Positions 21,501 to 33,066 are shown, counted from the stretch's first letter. The stretch: DNA of 64,000 nt from Diphasiastrum complanatum (GCA_029204225.1 CM055112.1:21642578-21706577), one strand, 5' to 3'. The notes: generated by a model from the letters alone, not told the origin. Numbers and translations are program-made.

Positions 21501-22238
21501 TGTGAAGAATTGAAAAAGATTATCTATGTTAGATATAGGGGTCTTATGTTTTTTACATCAAGCATCTAGGTGTAGGATGTTGATAGGAATAAATTTGGCA
21601 TAGATGGCAAAATTATGCATTTCCACTTGTAATGCCACTATTGAGCCAAAATAGAGTAAGAGGCTAAGCACTTGCTAATTAGAGTGTAGACAAGTGTAAA
21701 GTTTTTGTTTGATTAATTCCAAGGGGTCCAATAGGATATAGAGGTGGAACGTTGTGAGGTCCAATAAGAAATTGAGGTGTGCTTGAATATAGTCCAATAG
21801 AATTAAGAGGTGCATAGATCAATGATCCAATAGGACCAACAGATGACAAAATGTGGTCCAATCATAGTTAAGCATAGTGGTAGCTCGTGGACCTACTAGT
21901 ATCATTGTACTCCTCATTTTGATGTTAATTGATTTGGTGATTTCATGGATTTTGTGAGTTATTGGATTTCTAGCTTTCTCTCTCTACCCGAGAGCTCTTG
22001 ATGCATTTTCTCTCTCTACCCGAGGAGAGCAGCTTGTTTTTACTTAGATTATTTTTTGAATACTTCCCACACGTGTGAGTGAGAGTTGGAAGTGATTGAA
22101 TGCATGTAGTAGTGTGTTTTTGCCATAGGATTCAAGATTGATCTTGAATCTCAATCTAGTCTTGATCTTGGTGCATCTACACACCTTAGGAGATCACAAG
22201 TACATGTAGTGGACAGTCCACACGTGTGAAATTTAACA
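21501..22238 (+). repeat. LTR 3 of Copia B
   Basis: 738 bases with the same ends as LTR1 and LTR2 but clearly more substitutions. Examples: TTATGCAT for TTGTGCAT near 21614, GCTAAGCACTTGCTAATTAG near 21663, and CAAGGGGTCC near 21720. Followed by GTGAGTC. Confidence 0.9.
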
Positions 22239-23542
22239 GTGAGTCTTAGTACTCGTGCTTTGTCTGGTTTGCATGATTGCTTGTGATACAAGGAGCTGAT
22301 GGCTCGAGAAGAAACCTTTTCTTTTGAAGGCTGATACCATCAAACAAAGAGAACTACAGAATCTGTGGGGCGGATTTGCATTTCAAGTACTCGCACGTGA
22401 ACGACAACGAAACGACTCAATGTTTGCAAAGGATGGATGGCTAGCCTGTTTCTTGGGTTAGTTTCATTTGCGACAACGCCCACCAGACGCAAGCAGGAAG
22501 TCAAAAGTTGGAAAGGGCAATTTCAGGGGAGATCTTCTATGGAGCAGTTGGTCTTCATTTTGGGACGGCCACCTTCGAAACTGAAACTCACTGAACATGG
22601 GTGATATCCAGTATCAGTTGGGTTTTTCGTCAAAGAGAAAAGACTAGGATCCTCTTCAGAGATTGGCAACAAGTTGGATCGAGCCATAATCCTAGCAGAT
22701 GGGAAGCAAAGTGTTGGAAAGGCTTTTTGTCCAAAGAACTCTACTCTAAGTCTGATCAGCTGATTTTATAAGTGGAGGGGAACTATCACACACACCTCTC
22801 TCTTGGGGCAAATTTTGAATGAAAGTTGACCAAAATGGGGGCAAGTTCAAGGTGACCTAGCCATACTCACACGAGGAGACTGGCGAACTTTGGACCTAAT
22901 AAGTTGACAAGTTTTTGTTGTGGAAAGGAAAGTTTGTTATAGGCTTTCTCTGGACCAGCAATGATGAGGAAACATATGAGTACGCTGGCTTGTGTTACGT
23001 GTAAGGCAGTTGATCAATGAAGGAACTGTGAAAGTTGAGTCTTGCATGAGAGACTTCGTATTTTGAACGGACGCTAAGGGACAGTTCGCGTTGAGATCGG
23101 ACTAGTGCAAACTCTGGGTCATGTGTCTGATTCAAAGAGAGGTACTTGAAGCCAAGCTCGATGTACACTTCTTGTTTTGACTGTGAGGCAACTGACCAGT
23201 GATGGAATTGTGAAAGTCAAGTTTTGCGCGACAGACATGGTGCTTCAAACAAACGCGAAGAGATAGTTCGGATGCGGATCAAACTGGTGCGACCCTTTGG
23301 CTTTCCACGAGGTCAATGGTTACATTTGGGCTGATTCAAAGAGCTACTTTAAGCTAAGTGAGAGGTGCATTGTGGAGTACTCAATCTTTGCCTACCTTAA
23401 AGAGCCAAGATGGAAAAGTATCAAGATCAGGCTGGGACAAGGAGAGAAATCAAGGTGCAGAAGCAACAAGGCACGGAGTGGACCATAAAGTGGGAAATCA
23501 AACGATAAATCCTTTGGCTCAAGGAGCCCTGATACCTGTGCG
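22239..23542. other. Non-coding relic with a diverged 195-bp duplication
   Basis: No supported ORF. About 22997-23170 and 23185-23370 are diverged direct copies: both hold a GGAA(C/T)TGTGAAAGT(T/C) block, then a block ending (G/A)GACAGTTCG or AGATAGTTCG, then CTGATTCAAAGAG. This looks like an old mobile-element end, but I cannot place it. Confidence 0.45.
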
Positions 23543-24396
23543 GACAAAAAATATCCTTCGAAGGGGGGGGGGGGGAGAGGGAGGTGTTGGATTTATCTCC
23601 TCTACTCTCTTAAATCCTATGGTAATCTGCCTCCATTCATGTTGTTGCATTTTTACTCGTGTTGTCGCATAGTCTGCATATTTGAGCTGTCTATCGCTGT
23701 AGTCTGCATTTTTACTCGGGAATTTCCATAGGCGAAAAATGCGACACTGCATTTTTACATGCAATTTATGATAGGAAAAAATGCGACACTGGCCTACAAA
23801 TGTCGACGGTGCCCTTATAAAAAAACGAATATACCTTACAAATGATTTTCTAAGGCATTGGACAGAGTGTCGCAATTTTTGCATTTTCAGCAGCGTGAAT
23901 TTTAGCGAAGCCCGACATCGTGGCCTCCTCACGCTCATTCTATGCACTATGCAATCAGATTTGACAACAGCAGCAGCCACCCACGACCTCCCACAAAAAG
24001 CTCAACCACTTTTGTACCGTCTTCATCTGCACACCTGTAAAATTTATGTATATACTGGATACCATCTGAGTATTTACACAACAAAAGATAGAGAATGAAG
24101 CATGATTCGTAATTCAGAGGCAGACATTGTACATGCCTTCACGCATTGATTCTTTTTTCTAGATAGATTGTCTGTAATAGGTTCATAACCTTTACAAAAT
24201 TGTGATTAGCTTTGTGAAGCACATGGTTATGTCCGCTATTGTTTTGTGCTAACTTGCATTATTGACTCGTATATTTCGTTATACTTAATCTGATTACGGC
24301 TCTGTTTGGTTTTGCATTCAGATTTCTGTCAATACTGCAATGCTTTTCTACATTCTGTCTAGCTATCTAATTGCTTTGTCTGTCTGTTTGCTCTTC

Positions 24397-24521
24397 TGGA
24401 CTAATTATTTGTCTAGCTCTTCGCGACTAATTATTTGTCTAGCTCTTCTCGACTAATTATTTGTCTAGTGAGTCGCGACTAATTACTTGTCTAATGGTCC
24501 GCGACAAATTATTTGTCTGAT
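24397..24521 (+). repeat. Five-copy tandem repeat of about 25 bp
   Basis: The motif CGACTAATTATTTGTCTAG recurs five times with slightly different spacers in the 5' LTR region of the gag-only element. The right-arm copy is at about 37996-38120. Confidence 0.75.
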
Positions 24522-24935
24522 GTTTCGATGCTTAATGTTTGGCTACGTAATCACTATAGTACTAATGATTTTAGAGTCAGTTACTATAAGATCGAACGTG
24601 ATTTCTATCACTACTGTTTTTGTTTGAAATTGATAGGAGTAGTCATGCATGAAGAAAGAGGAAGATAGCTTATTCCGCTGCGCACGATAAGTTCTAATTC
24701 TTGTCGTTCAAATATTTTTCATTCGAGTTCGACCTATCTTTCACAGACCTCTTTCCAACATGGTATCAGAGCTATTTCTATAGCCTGATAAGCTTCCATA
24801 GAAAGAAGACTCTACTAGCCAATAGAGTATTCTTCTTGTTCTATAATTTAGCACTAGTACTTAAGTCACTGATAGTTACTCCTATCACCTAGACTAATCT
24901 TCCACATAGATTTCCAAGGGAAATCTAGTCCTATC

Positions 24936-25674
24936 ATGGACAAGCTTGATGAAGCTAATTATCATTTGTGGAAATTTAAGATGAGAACTGTGCCAATGGC
25001 TAAGGAGTTGTATGACATTGTTACAGGTGCAGAGGGGATACCCGAAGCTGACGATGCAACAATCTCCAGATGGAAGCTGAAGGATGGCACATCATGCGCT
25101 GATCATCCTCAACATTTCGGATACTCAGATCGGCCATGTGTTCGAAGCACAGACATCCAAATAAGTCTGGGACATCTTGAGCACATTATATGAAGTGCAA
25201 GATATAGCTTCTAAGCTACATTTCAGGAAGAAATTTTACTCCCTCAAGATGGCAAATGATGATTCCTTGCAGAATTACATCAACCAGTTACTGAAGCAAA
25301 TGGCCACTGTCGGATCTGTCATAGACGATCAAGACGCAGTAATGCAACTGCTTACAAGCTTGCCAAGCTCATACAACAGCTGGGTGATGATCATCACGAC
25401 GCATCCAGAGTTGACTCTTTCAAGAGTCATTGTAATGTTGTTGCAAGAAGACACGCGGAGGAATGAAGCCTCTAGTTTCTCAACTGATTCTCATGCCTTG
25501 TACACCAAAAAAGACATGACTAAGCAGAAGAAGAAGAAAGGGCCAAAACAATCAAAGCAAGACCATAAACCAACACAGCACAAAGACAAGTCAAATCTGC
25601 ATACTAAGAAGAAGTTGTTCTGCAGATACTGCAAGAGAAACAACCACGAGATTCAAGACTGCTGGATACTATAA
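24936..25674 (+). pseudogene. Gag of the gag-only element, left arm
   Basis: Begins MDKLDEANYHLWKFKM, the DUF4219-like start of Copia gag. The middle is broken: the frame shifts near 25090, the correct frame has a TAA near 25163, and it continues as VWDILSTLYEVQD. The capsid region (NDDSLQNYINQ, QLLTSLPSSYNSWV) and the terminal zinc knuckle CRYCKRNNHEIQDC are intact. It ends with TAA just before the 3' LTR with no protease. The left copy lacks three codons (FKN) present in the right arm. Confidence 0.8.
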
Positions 25675-26164
25675 GGAAACAACTCACGAAATTTGTCGCA
25701 AACAATTCGCGAAAGACGAAAATGTCTCGATACTTAATGTTTGGCTATGTAATCACTGTAGTACTAATGATATCAAAGTTAGTTACTATAAGATAGAACG
25801 TGATTTCTATCACTTGTTTTTGTTCGAAGTTGATAGGCATAGTCATGCACGAAGAAAGAGGAAGATAGCTTATTCCGCTGCGCATGATAAGTTCTAATTT
25901 TTGTCATTTAAATATTTTTCATTCGAGTTTGTTTCTTTTTGAGTTTCACCTATCTTTCGCACACCTCTTTCCAACAGGGGGGGTCCCTATCTTGACCCCT
26001 CAATGCTTCCGCTGTATGTGAATGAATTTATGTGTTCCTTTTTTTTCGAATTTTGAAGTAAAATTTAATTTCATTTAAGTTGATTCAAGACTTGTATTAT
26101 GTGATTGATAAATCAATAGGCCTATTGGCCTTTAAGATTTTAGGAGAGACTTTCCCTTCGAGTT

Positions 26165-28566
26165 CACACATTGGTGCACTATATTTGTGATATCTTGCAA
26201 TCTTGTGTGTAGAATGCTCATTTTATGTTATTTTCAGATCCACACGTGCAAAATACAATAGCTTACTATTTTTGTACATGTATCAACTTCATCATATCAT
26301 AAGTTTGATGTTTGATCAGGTTCTTATTGAGTTTGCATCTCTTTCATTGAGTATATGTTGATTTTTCTACATTGGCAACATTGGTAGGATTGATTTCTTT
26401 CTAACCAAAGATCAAGTTATGGATTTGGATAATGATCTGAAATTCTTCACATGGTATCAAAGCTTGTGTTGTAGGTTATGAAAGGATCAGCCACATTAAT
26501 CAAGGATTTGGAGGAGATATCAATGCTAGAGTATGCTAGATTGACTTCCACTCAAAAATTGAGTTTTTTGCATATGTAGAAGATCAAGGGGAGACTTCTT
26601 CAAATGGCAAAAAGAAAGATAGGTCAAAGATAAAGTGTTTCTATTGTGGCATCAAAGGATACTTTGCAAGTGAGTGCTACAAGAAGAAGAGAGGTCAATC
26701 TTACTCATGATGAAGATGTTGTGGACGTTCAAAACTCAATGATGATGCTTTTGTGATGTCTTCATGTATGCTTGCTAATGATGAATATCTAGATTCATGG
26801 TGGATTGATAGTGGTGCAAGCTCACACATGACTTTTCACAAAGAGTACTTCACTTCTTTGTTAGCATATGGAGATGACAAGAAGGTGATCTACACAACCA
26901 ATGATGGTCAGTGTGCAATCAAAGGGATTGGCACAACTCCTATTTCTCTCTCTACAAATAGGACTGTTCACTTGAAGGATGTTTTGTTCATACCTTCCAT
27001 TACCAAGAGTTTACTTAGTGTGAGTCAATTGATAAGTAAGGGTTTCAAAGTTGAGTTTGATGGAGGTTCTTGCATGATCAAAAGGAAGGATGGCTTGATT
27101 GCAAAAGGTAAAAGGCAAGAGAAGTTGTCAAAACTAGATGCTTGTGTTATTGCTAACCAAGTTGGATGCGTGGCAAGTGAGCAAATACCTATTCAAGAGA
27201 TTTGGCATAAAAGGATGGGGCACCTCAACTTGAAGTCATTGGAGGTAATGGCTAAGAATTAAGTTGTGATTGGTCTTCCAAGATACCTAACTAGCATCAA
27301 TCGTGCTTGTGAGACTTGTGCTTTGTCAAAGTCACATAGACTATTGTATACTAGATCTATCGTAGCCTTTTCAAGTTGTACATTCGAATATTCATGGAAT
27401 TACTACAATTAGCAATAGTGGAGCTAAGATGTATGTAACTTTCATTGATGATTTTAGTAGATTTTGTTGGATCTATCTACTTAAGAGCAAAGATGAAGTG
27501 TATGATGTCTTTGTGAAGTTCAAGAATGCAAGGTAGAGCCAATTTTCTACAAGGATCAAATGCGTGAGGAGTGACAATCGTGGTGAGTATATCTCAACCA
27601 AGTTTAAGGCCTTTTGTGATGAGGATGGGATCAAGAGGGAGTACACATCTTCAAGGACACCCACAATAAAATGGAGTGGACGAGAGGAAGAATAGAACTT
27701 TATGTGAAAGTGCCAAAGCCATGAGGTTAGGTGCTAATCTCCCAAAACCATTTTGGGATCAAGCTTTGTTGTGTGCTAACTTTCTATGCAATAGGTGGCC
27801 GAGTGCTATATTGAATGGAAGAACACCTTTTGAGATGCTATTCAAGAGGAGGCCGAGTATCAAATTTCTAAAACTTTTGGATGTACTTGCTATGTCAATA
27901 TAATTCTTGATGATAGGACAAAGGAGGATTCATCTTCAAGAAAAGGTATATTTGTTGGATATAGTGAGGTGAGTAAAGCCTACAAGGTTAACATTCCTAC
28001 TACTAATAAGGTGATTGTTGGTAGCGATGTCATTTTTGCTAAGGGAGATATTCCAAAGGTGTCTTCAAGTAATGATGTTGTGGATGGATCTAGTATTCTT
28101 GATGGTGATGACATGGATCCTACTTTAGAAGGTGATGATGAAGGACCTTCATCAAGTCAAAAGCCAAGGAGAACATCAAGGCAAAAACTAACACCTTCAA
28201 GGCTCACATATGATGAGAAAGGTTAGAAAGTTGTTGGAGGTACACACTTTGATTTTCTAACCTCTTTTGATGAACCTACTTGTGTAGATGAAGCAAGGGA
28301 CAAAGATGAGTGGATCCAAGCAATGGATATTGAGTATCAAGCTCTCTTGAAGAATGATACATGGAGATTGGTTGAGTTACCTAAGGACAAGAAAGCTATT
28401 GGATGTAAATGGAACTTCAAGGTGAAGACAAACCAAGATGGATCTATCAATAATCAGATGGCAAGGTTGGTGGCAAAAGGATATGCTCAAGAACATGGTA
28501 TTGACTATGATGAAACCTTTGCACCCATGGCAAAGATGGTAAGCATTCGGGTCATCATCTCTCTTG
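26165..28566 (+). pseudogene. Truncated Copia C, left arm
   Basis: A 5'-truncated LTR (about 26165-26451) is followed by TGGTATCAAAGC and a leader, with most of gag deleted. Then come a zinc knuckle at 26636-26677 in which the His is replaced by Tyr (CFYCGIKGYFASEC), protease (WWIDSGASSHM), the GAG-pre-integrase motif IWHKRMGHL, broken integrase pieces (27263-27675), the integrase C-terminal region (27676-28226), and the start of reverse transcriptase to ...MVSIRVIISL at about 28566. There the DUF7869-like sequence begins. It has stops at 28224 and elsewhere. Related to Copia A. Confidence 0.85.
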
Positions 28567-29319
28567 AAATAGTTTGCCCCATGATAATAGAATGCCTAAT
28601 TTATTACATTTGATTTTAAACTGGTGTTGAAAGCTAATATCATTAATATTAGCTATGCATCGCTCTGTTTCGTTGGATGCCTTAACATAATCACGAAAAT
28701 CATATGTGTGTCTGATTAGTGACATGTTTGGCTTTGGCACATATGATTCTTCAACAGTGCTTTGAAACATTGGTAAAGAAAATGCTTTCTTGCGTCTCAA
28801 CCTCTTAGAAAAGCAACTACACATTTGATCAATTTGATCGTGGATATGTCCTACCAACAAAAATCCTATTTTTACTTTTTTGAAAATTGTTTTATTCACT
28901 AGCATGGACAAGTATGCCAAAACAGTTTGGTTTTTATTTTCCCTAGCAGTGTTGTCAAGATGCAAATAAAATATTTCTGGAAGATTTTCACCAAATTCGC
29001 AAATTATCTTACGTACAATGGTGATCATCAAATTTGGATCATTTCGAACATTGGGATAATTAAAAAAGACCTTGGACTCCAAAGTGCCATTAAACACAAG
29101 TGCTCCAACGAGATGAACTTGAATAAAATCTGCCTCGTTCAAATTTTTGGGCACTCTAACAAAATGAGGCAACATTGTTTTCTTCTGATCCATGCCATCA
29201 ATAACAAGGCCCAGATATTTTTGTGGACATTCCAAACATTTCTTTCGATGCTTGGCCAACTTTTGTCTTTCAATTGTTTGTTGGTCTCTGTGCAGTTGAA
29301 GAGCTTTTGCAGCATCCAT
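28555..29319 (-). CDS. DUF7869-like protein, left arm
   Basis: 254-residue ORF in opposite orientation to the neighbouring Copia. It contains YLGLVIDGMDQKK, FYLHLDNTARENKNQ, KVKIGFLLVGHIHDQIDQM and SKRLRRKKAFSLP. From memory these match the family now called DUF7869 (consensus around LDNxxxENKN and GHTHxxxDQ), found in repetitive genes of plants, fungi and animals. The spaced acidic motifs suggest an RNase H-like, transposase-type fold; that is inference. The last roughly 12 residues read into Copia C, so the C-terminus is truncated. The protein string is identical to the right-arm copy. Confidence 0.65.
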   Translation of the reverse strand: MDAAKALQLHRDQQTIERQKLAKHRKKCLECPQKYLGLVIDGMDQKKTMLPHFVRVPKNLNEADFIQVHLVGALVFNGTLESKVFFNYPNVRNDPNLMITIVRKIICEFGENLPEIFYLHLDNTARENKNQTVLAYLSMLVNKTIFKKVKIGFLLVGHIHDQIDQMCSCFSKRLRRKKAFSLPMFQSTVEESYVPKPNMSLIRHTYDFRDYVKASNETERCIANINDISFQHQFKIKCNKLGILLSWGKLFQER

Positions 29320-29441
29320 TGAAAATACAATGATTCACTTATTTAATAGAATAAAGATCATATCTGTAGGCTGATATTCCAAGGAATATTCTAGCCATCC
29401 TACGGAACATCTTAAAAAATACAAGCAGGATAGGATTTAAA

Positions 29442-30008
29442 TGTAGAACTTGCCCAACAAGTTTAGGCTTTTACAGTATCCGTACTGGCTTAAGTTATTA
29501 AGTTTTAAGTTTAAATTGCCATAGGCACTGCACATAGATATGTAATTTCAGGTTAAGTAAAAGTTAGTCACAAAGGCCTATTGGGGGTTTGTCCCATGGC
29601 ACCAGTGTGATTCAAAGTTAAGTTAGTCTATGTGGCTTACTTGTCCCACAGTGCATTTTTGGAAGTGACCACCACTCCAAGTATAAATAGGAGTGGAAGA
29701 GTCCATTTTCGAGAAAAACCTCATTTGCAATACATGCTTATCTTTCTCTCTGAGTGTTCTCCCTTGTGTGGTTTCATGTACTGTGTTACTTCACATTGTA
29801 TTGTACTGTATTGATTTTGCAACAAGTTAAGTTAATACAGGTCCTCCATTCTCTAGTAGGGTAAGCCTTAGAGGAGGAGATTTGGTTTAGGGTTTTACCT
29901 TTAAGGTTAAGCCGTCATTTGTTAGAAACTAAGGAGAGAAAAGAGAGAAGAGTGGATCTTACCCATCAAGAATACTCACCACTATGCTCATGACTGTCTT
30001 TCTTGCAT
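29442..30008 (+). repeat. Gypsy-type LTR, left arm, 3' truncated
   Basis: LTR-like sequence starting perhaps at TGTAGAAC (29442), with a good TATA box TATAAATAG at 29682-29690. It breaks off at 30008, exactly where the arm ends, whereas the right-arm copy continues to a primer site. The LTR start is uncertain. Confidence 0.55.
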
Positions 30009-30429
30009 AGATTCATCATGATAGGATTGTCGGCGATGGAAGATGGATATGTACAATTCTAGGTGCAACGTGTATCTGCAAGAGCTTGGAGTTTCCTAAG
30101 TGGAACCATATGATGTTGATCTTAGAGGATTTTACTAAGTTTCAAGTGCTTGAAATTATGGGTCTTTGTTGTGATCACAAATGAACCTCTCTGGATATAA
30201 TTTGCATGCATGCCTGGGACTCGCACAAGTCAAGATCTTGCCAAAAAATAGGCTATGCGAGTACTAGATAGTTCTGTTTTAGGAGAGATCAAAGATTTTG
30301 CACTTGAAAGTATTTCTACAAGTTTGTTCAAGGTTTTCTTACCTTATTTGGGAGTTTTTTTTTTTTTTTTTCAATGTACTCACCTCCTCTCGGATTCTTG
30401 TAGCTGACAAAAGTCGTTGCAAAAATCAG

Positions 30430-30930
30430 GAAATGACTCGTATAGTTGTGCGAGTTATTTCGGACCTAGTCAACTCAAATGGACCACAGAGCAAAAAAAT
30501 TACTAGGGACTCGTACAAAAAATGACTCGTGGACGGAAACGGACGACTCGCACAAAAGATGACTAGCGCAAAAAAATAAAAAAATAAAAAAAATAAATAT
30601 ATGTGGACGGAGACGGACGACTCGCACAGAAGATGACTCGTGCAAAAAAATGACTCGTGGACGGAAACAGACGACTCGCACAGAAGATGACTCGCGCAAA
30701 AAAATGACTCGTAGATGACTCGTATAGAAGATGACTCGCAGATGACTCGTGCAAGGGTGGGAGATGACTCGTACTCACAGATGACTAGTGCAGAAGATGA
30801 CTCGCAGATGACTCGTATAAAAGATGACTCGTGCAAAAAAATGACTCGTGGATGGAAACGGACGACTCACATAGGACTTGCACAGAAGATGACTCGCGTA
30901 AAAAAATGACTCATGGACGCTTGCACGTGG
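30430..30930. repeat. Array rich in ATGACTCG
   Basis: ATGACTCG or GACTCG recurs about 25 times with A-runs and GGACGGA(A/G)AC(G/A)GACGACTCGCA blocks, giving nested periods of about 16 and 60 bases. Short ORFs here on either strand are simple by-products (Ser/Glu/Val-rich) and are not genes. Confidence 0.7.
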
Positions 30931-31319
30931 GAGCTGGCGTACTTGCAGGTGACTCAGAAGGTGACAAAAGAACTGTAAATGGCTATGAACACTAATGAAA
31001 AACGTGTAGTGAAAATCAGCCAGAAACCCACTCAAAATGACTGAAAAAATGGTTGAATTATAGATGGCAAACACCGCTAAAATCTGAAAAACAGTAAGAA
31101 AATCTTGAAAAATCGCTGAAGTCGAAAAATAGCCGAAAAAAACGTGAAACAGGTCTGAAAAATGTTTGAAAAACGCTGAAAAACAGTTGAGGTACTTAAG
31201 AAAAACAAAAAATGTTTTGCTACCAGCTGTAGCTACAGCAGCCCACTCCCTGCACCCTGCTCCTTCAGCCTTCTGAAAAATAGCAGATAAAAATGCTCAA
31301 AAAACGAGACTCATAAACG

Positions 31320-31880
31320 AGGTGTATGCACAAAAAGGAGGGCGTCTAATGGGCGATGGAAGTCACGCTGGTCTGATGGACGGTCTGACTGACGCTGGAG
31401 GTCATGCTGATCTGATGGATGATCTGATGGATGCTGGAGGTCTGATAGCCCACCGTTCGTTGTGTGAGAAGATAGCTCGCTGCTCGTTGTGTGAGAAACC
31501 AGGCTCAGAAACGTTCTATAGAGAACCGAGGCTCAGAAACAGGGTGTATGCACAAAAAGGAGGATGTCTGATGGGCGCTGGAGGTCGTGTTGAGGGCGCA
31601 GCTGTCTGAATTAGGTGAAAGGCGGTCTGATGGGTACTGGAGGTCGTTCTTGAGGGCGCAACTGTCTGAATCAGGTGAACGCAGGTAGCTCAGAGGTGCG
31701 CAGGCAGCTCCAAATCAATTGCAGCTCGGAGGGAGGTGAAACGTAGCTCCAAAACGAGATGGTGGCTCCAAAACGCAGCTCTGAATGGTGAAAACGAGAT
31801 GTAGGTTCGATGGTGGGCTGGCTCAAACTCTGAATGGTGAAAACGAGACGTAGGTGCGATGGTGGGCTGGCTCAAACAGT
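31320..31880. repeat. Diverged short tandem repeats
   Basis: 31345-31450 repeats GATGGA/GCTGGAGGTC(A/T) with CTGATGGA; 31560-31670 has two copies of a GGGCGCTGGAGGTCGT...GAGGGCGCA block; 31785-31880 has two copies of CTCTGAATGGTGAAAACGAGA...GATGGTGGGCTGGCTCAAAC. No coding signal. Confidence 0.55.
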
Positions 31881-32381
31881 GCGATGTCTGATCTACCGGG
31901 TTGCTGGAACTTCAATGGACATGAAAGAGTAGCCCGTAAACAGATGAACATTTTCAGAGGAGTGACTTCTCAAAACGCGGCTGATAGCGTCTGTCTCGGG
32001 GGACATTTCTACAATAGATAACATATTCTGCTAGCAAGCAGCAAGCCATCCATTCTGCTGCACTAGATTTCTAGAGCAGTTCGAACTTTGAAGATCTATC
32101 TATCCGTGGCACGAATCATGGCACTCCCTTTGAAACCTGAGAAGCTAAGGATGGCCCTAAACCCTAGCAAAGATACTAACCAACAAGAAAAATGGTAAAA
32201 GAACCCGCAAAAAACAAAGATCATGAGAACAACAAGCAAAAAGGATGTTAAAAACAAGTAAGAAGAAGGCACAAAGGATGCGAAAAAAAATAAGCAAGAA
32301 CTAAAAAGATTAGCTAGAAACGTAGAACAAACAAAAACAAATGAAGAGGAGCTAGAAACGTAGAGAGAGCGAGAAAAAGAG

Positions 32382-32395
32382 CGGCAACGGCGCCA
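32382..32395 (-). promoter_or_regulatory. Gypsy-type primer-binding site
   Basis: On the minus strand TGGCGCCGTTGCCG directly follows an LTR end ...GATCCAACA at 32396. TGGCGCC primer sites are usual in plant Gypsy elements. Confidence 0.7.
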
Positions 32396-33066
32396 TGTTG
32401 GATCTTCGGCATCCACACCGGCTATGGCTCCAACTAGCTTGACTATGGCAGTCTCCCAACTAGTCTACGCTATGGCTTCTCCAACTAGCTTGGATATGGA
32501 TGCAAGAAAGACAGTCATGAGCATAGTGGTGAGTATTCTTGATGGGTAAGATCCACTCTTCTCTCTTTTCTCTCCTTAGTTTCTAACAAATGACGGCTTA
32601 ACCTTAAAGGTAAAACCCTAAACCAAATCTCCTCCTCTAAGGCTTACCCTACTAGAGAATGGACGACCTGTATTAACTTAACTTGTTGCAAAATCAATAC
32701 AGTACAATACAATGTGAAGTAACACAGTACATGAAACCACACAAGGGAGAACACTCAGAGAGAAAGATAAGCATGTATTGCAAATGAGGTTTTTCTCGAA
32801 AATGGACTCTTCCACTCCTATTTATACTTGGAGTGGTGGTCACTTCCAAAAATGCACTGTGGGACAAGTAAGCCACATAGACTAACTTAACTTTGAATCA
32901 CACTGGTGCCATGGGACAAACCCCCAATAGGCCTTTGTGACTAACTTTTACTTAACCTGAAATTACATATCTATGTGCAGTGCCTATGGCAATTTAAACT
33001 TAAAACTTAATAACTTAAGCCAGTACGGATACTGTAAAAGCCTAAACTTGTTGGGCAAGTTCTACA
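32396..33066 (-). repeat. Gypsy-type LTR, right arm
   Basis: Minus-strand LTR ending CCAACA at 32396 with a TATA box at 32818-32826. It extends 104 bases beyond the arm end at 32500 to its natural end and primer site. So this copy is complete at its 3' end, and the mirrored left copy is not. Confidence 0.6.

Larger units (their letters stand above)
11265..22238 (+). mobile_element. Tandem Copia B: LTR-int-LTR-int-LTR
   Basis: Three 738-base LTRs (11265, 16383, 21501) flank two internal regions, with an exact period of 5118 bases. LTRs begin TGTGAAGAATTG and end ATTTAACA. The element is preceded by ATGAG and followed by GTGAG, an imperfect 5-bp target duplication. The two internal regions encode identical protein strings; the one base difference I saw is G at 12323 versus T at 17441. 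LTR1 and LTR2 look almost identical, while LTR3 differs at many sites (for example around 21610-21730). This fits unequal recombination between the LTRs of one older insertion, followed by little time. A collapsed or duplicated assembly should also be excluded. Confidence 0.92.
23585..25976 (+). mobile_element. Gag-only Copia-type element, left arm
   Basis: Termini are TGTTGGA and TCCAACA (7-bp inverted), and the element sits inside a G tract (GGAGG before, GGGGG after). A primer site TGGTATCAGAGC lies at 24761-24772 after ...CTTTCCAACA. The block 24521-24760 is repeated at 25723-25976 as the 3' LTR. So either the LTRs are about 250 bases, or a full 1176-base 5' LTR is paired with a 3' LTR that lost its first part along with pol. 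The only coding part is gag. This is the architecture called TR-GAG: terminal repeats plus gag, no pol. Confidence 0.75.
23543..30008. repeat. Left arm of giant inverted repeat
   Basis: This 6466-base arm is mirrored at 32500-38993; paired positions sum to 62508 in the inner part and 62526 near the outer end because of two 9-bp indels. Contents from the outside in: G tract, gag-only LTR element, truncated Copia, DUF7869-like ORF, LTR. Differences noticed include a TAG at 28224-28226 (AAG in the right arm), GTTPIS versus GTIPIS, a 9-bp deletion near 25288, and G-tract length 13 versus 22. Confidence 0.95.
30009..32381. other. Loop of the palindrome: Gypsy-type leader and repeats
   Basis: Present once. 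Its right part, read on the minus strand from 32381, is a T-rich leader typical of the region after a Gypsy primer site. No gag or pol was recognised. The left part (30009-30420) is unidentified. Tandem repeats fill 30420-30930 and 31320-31880. Confidence 0.5.

Noticed and set aside
30426-31074. Ser/Glu/Val-rich ORFs on both strands of the loop
   Set aside because: By-products of the GACTCG tandem array; every frame gives repetitive text.
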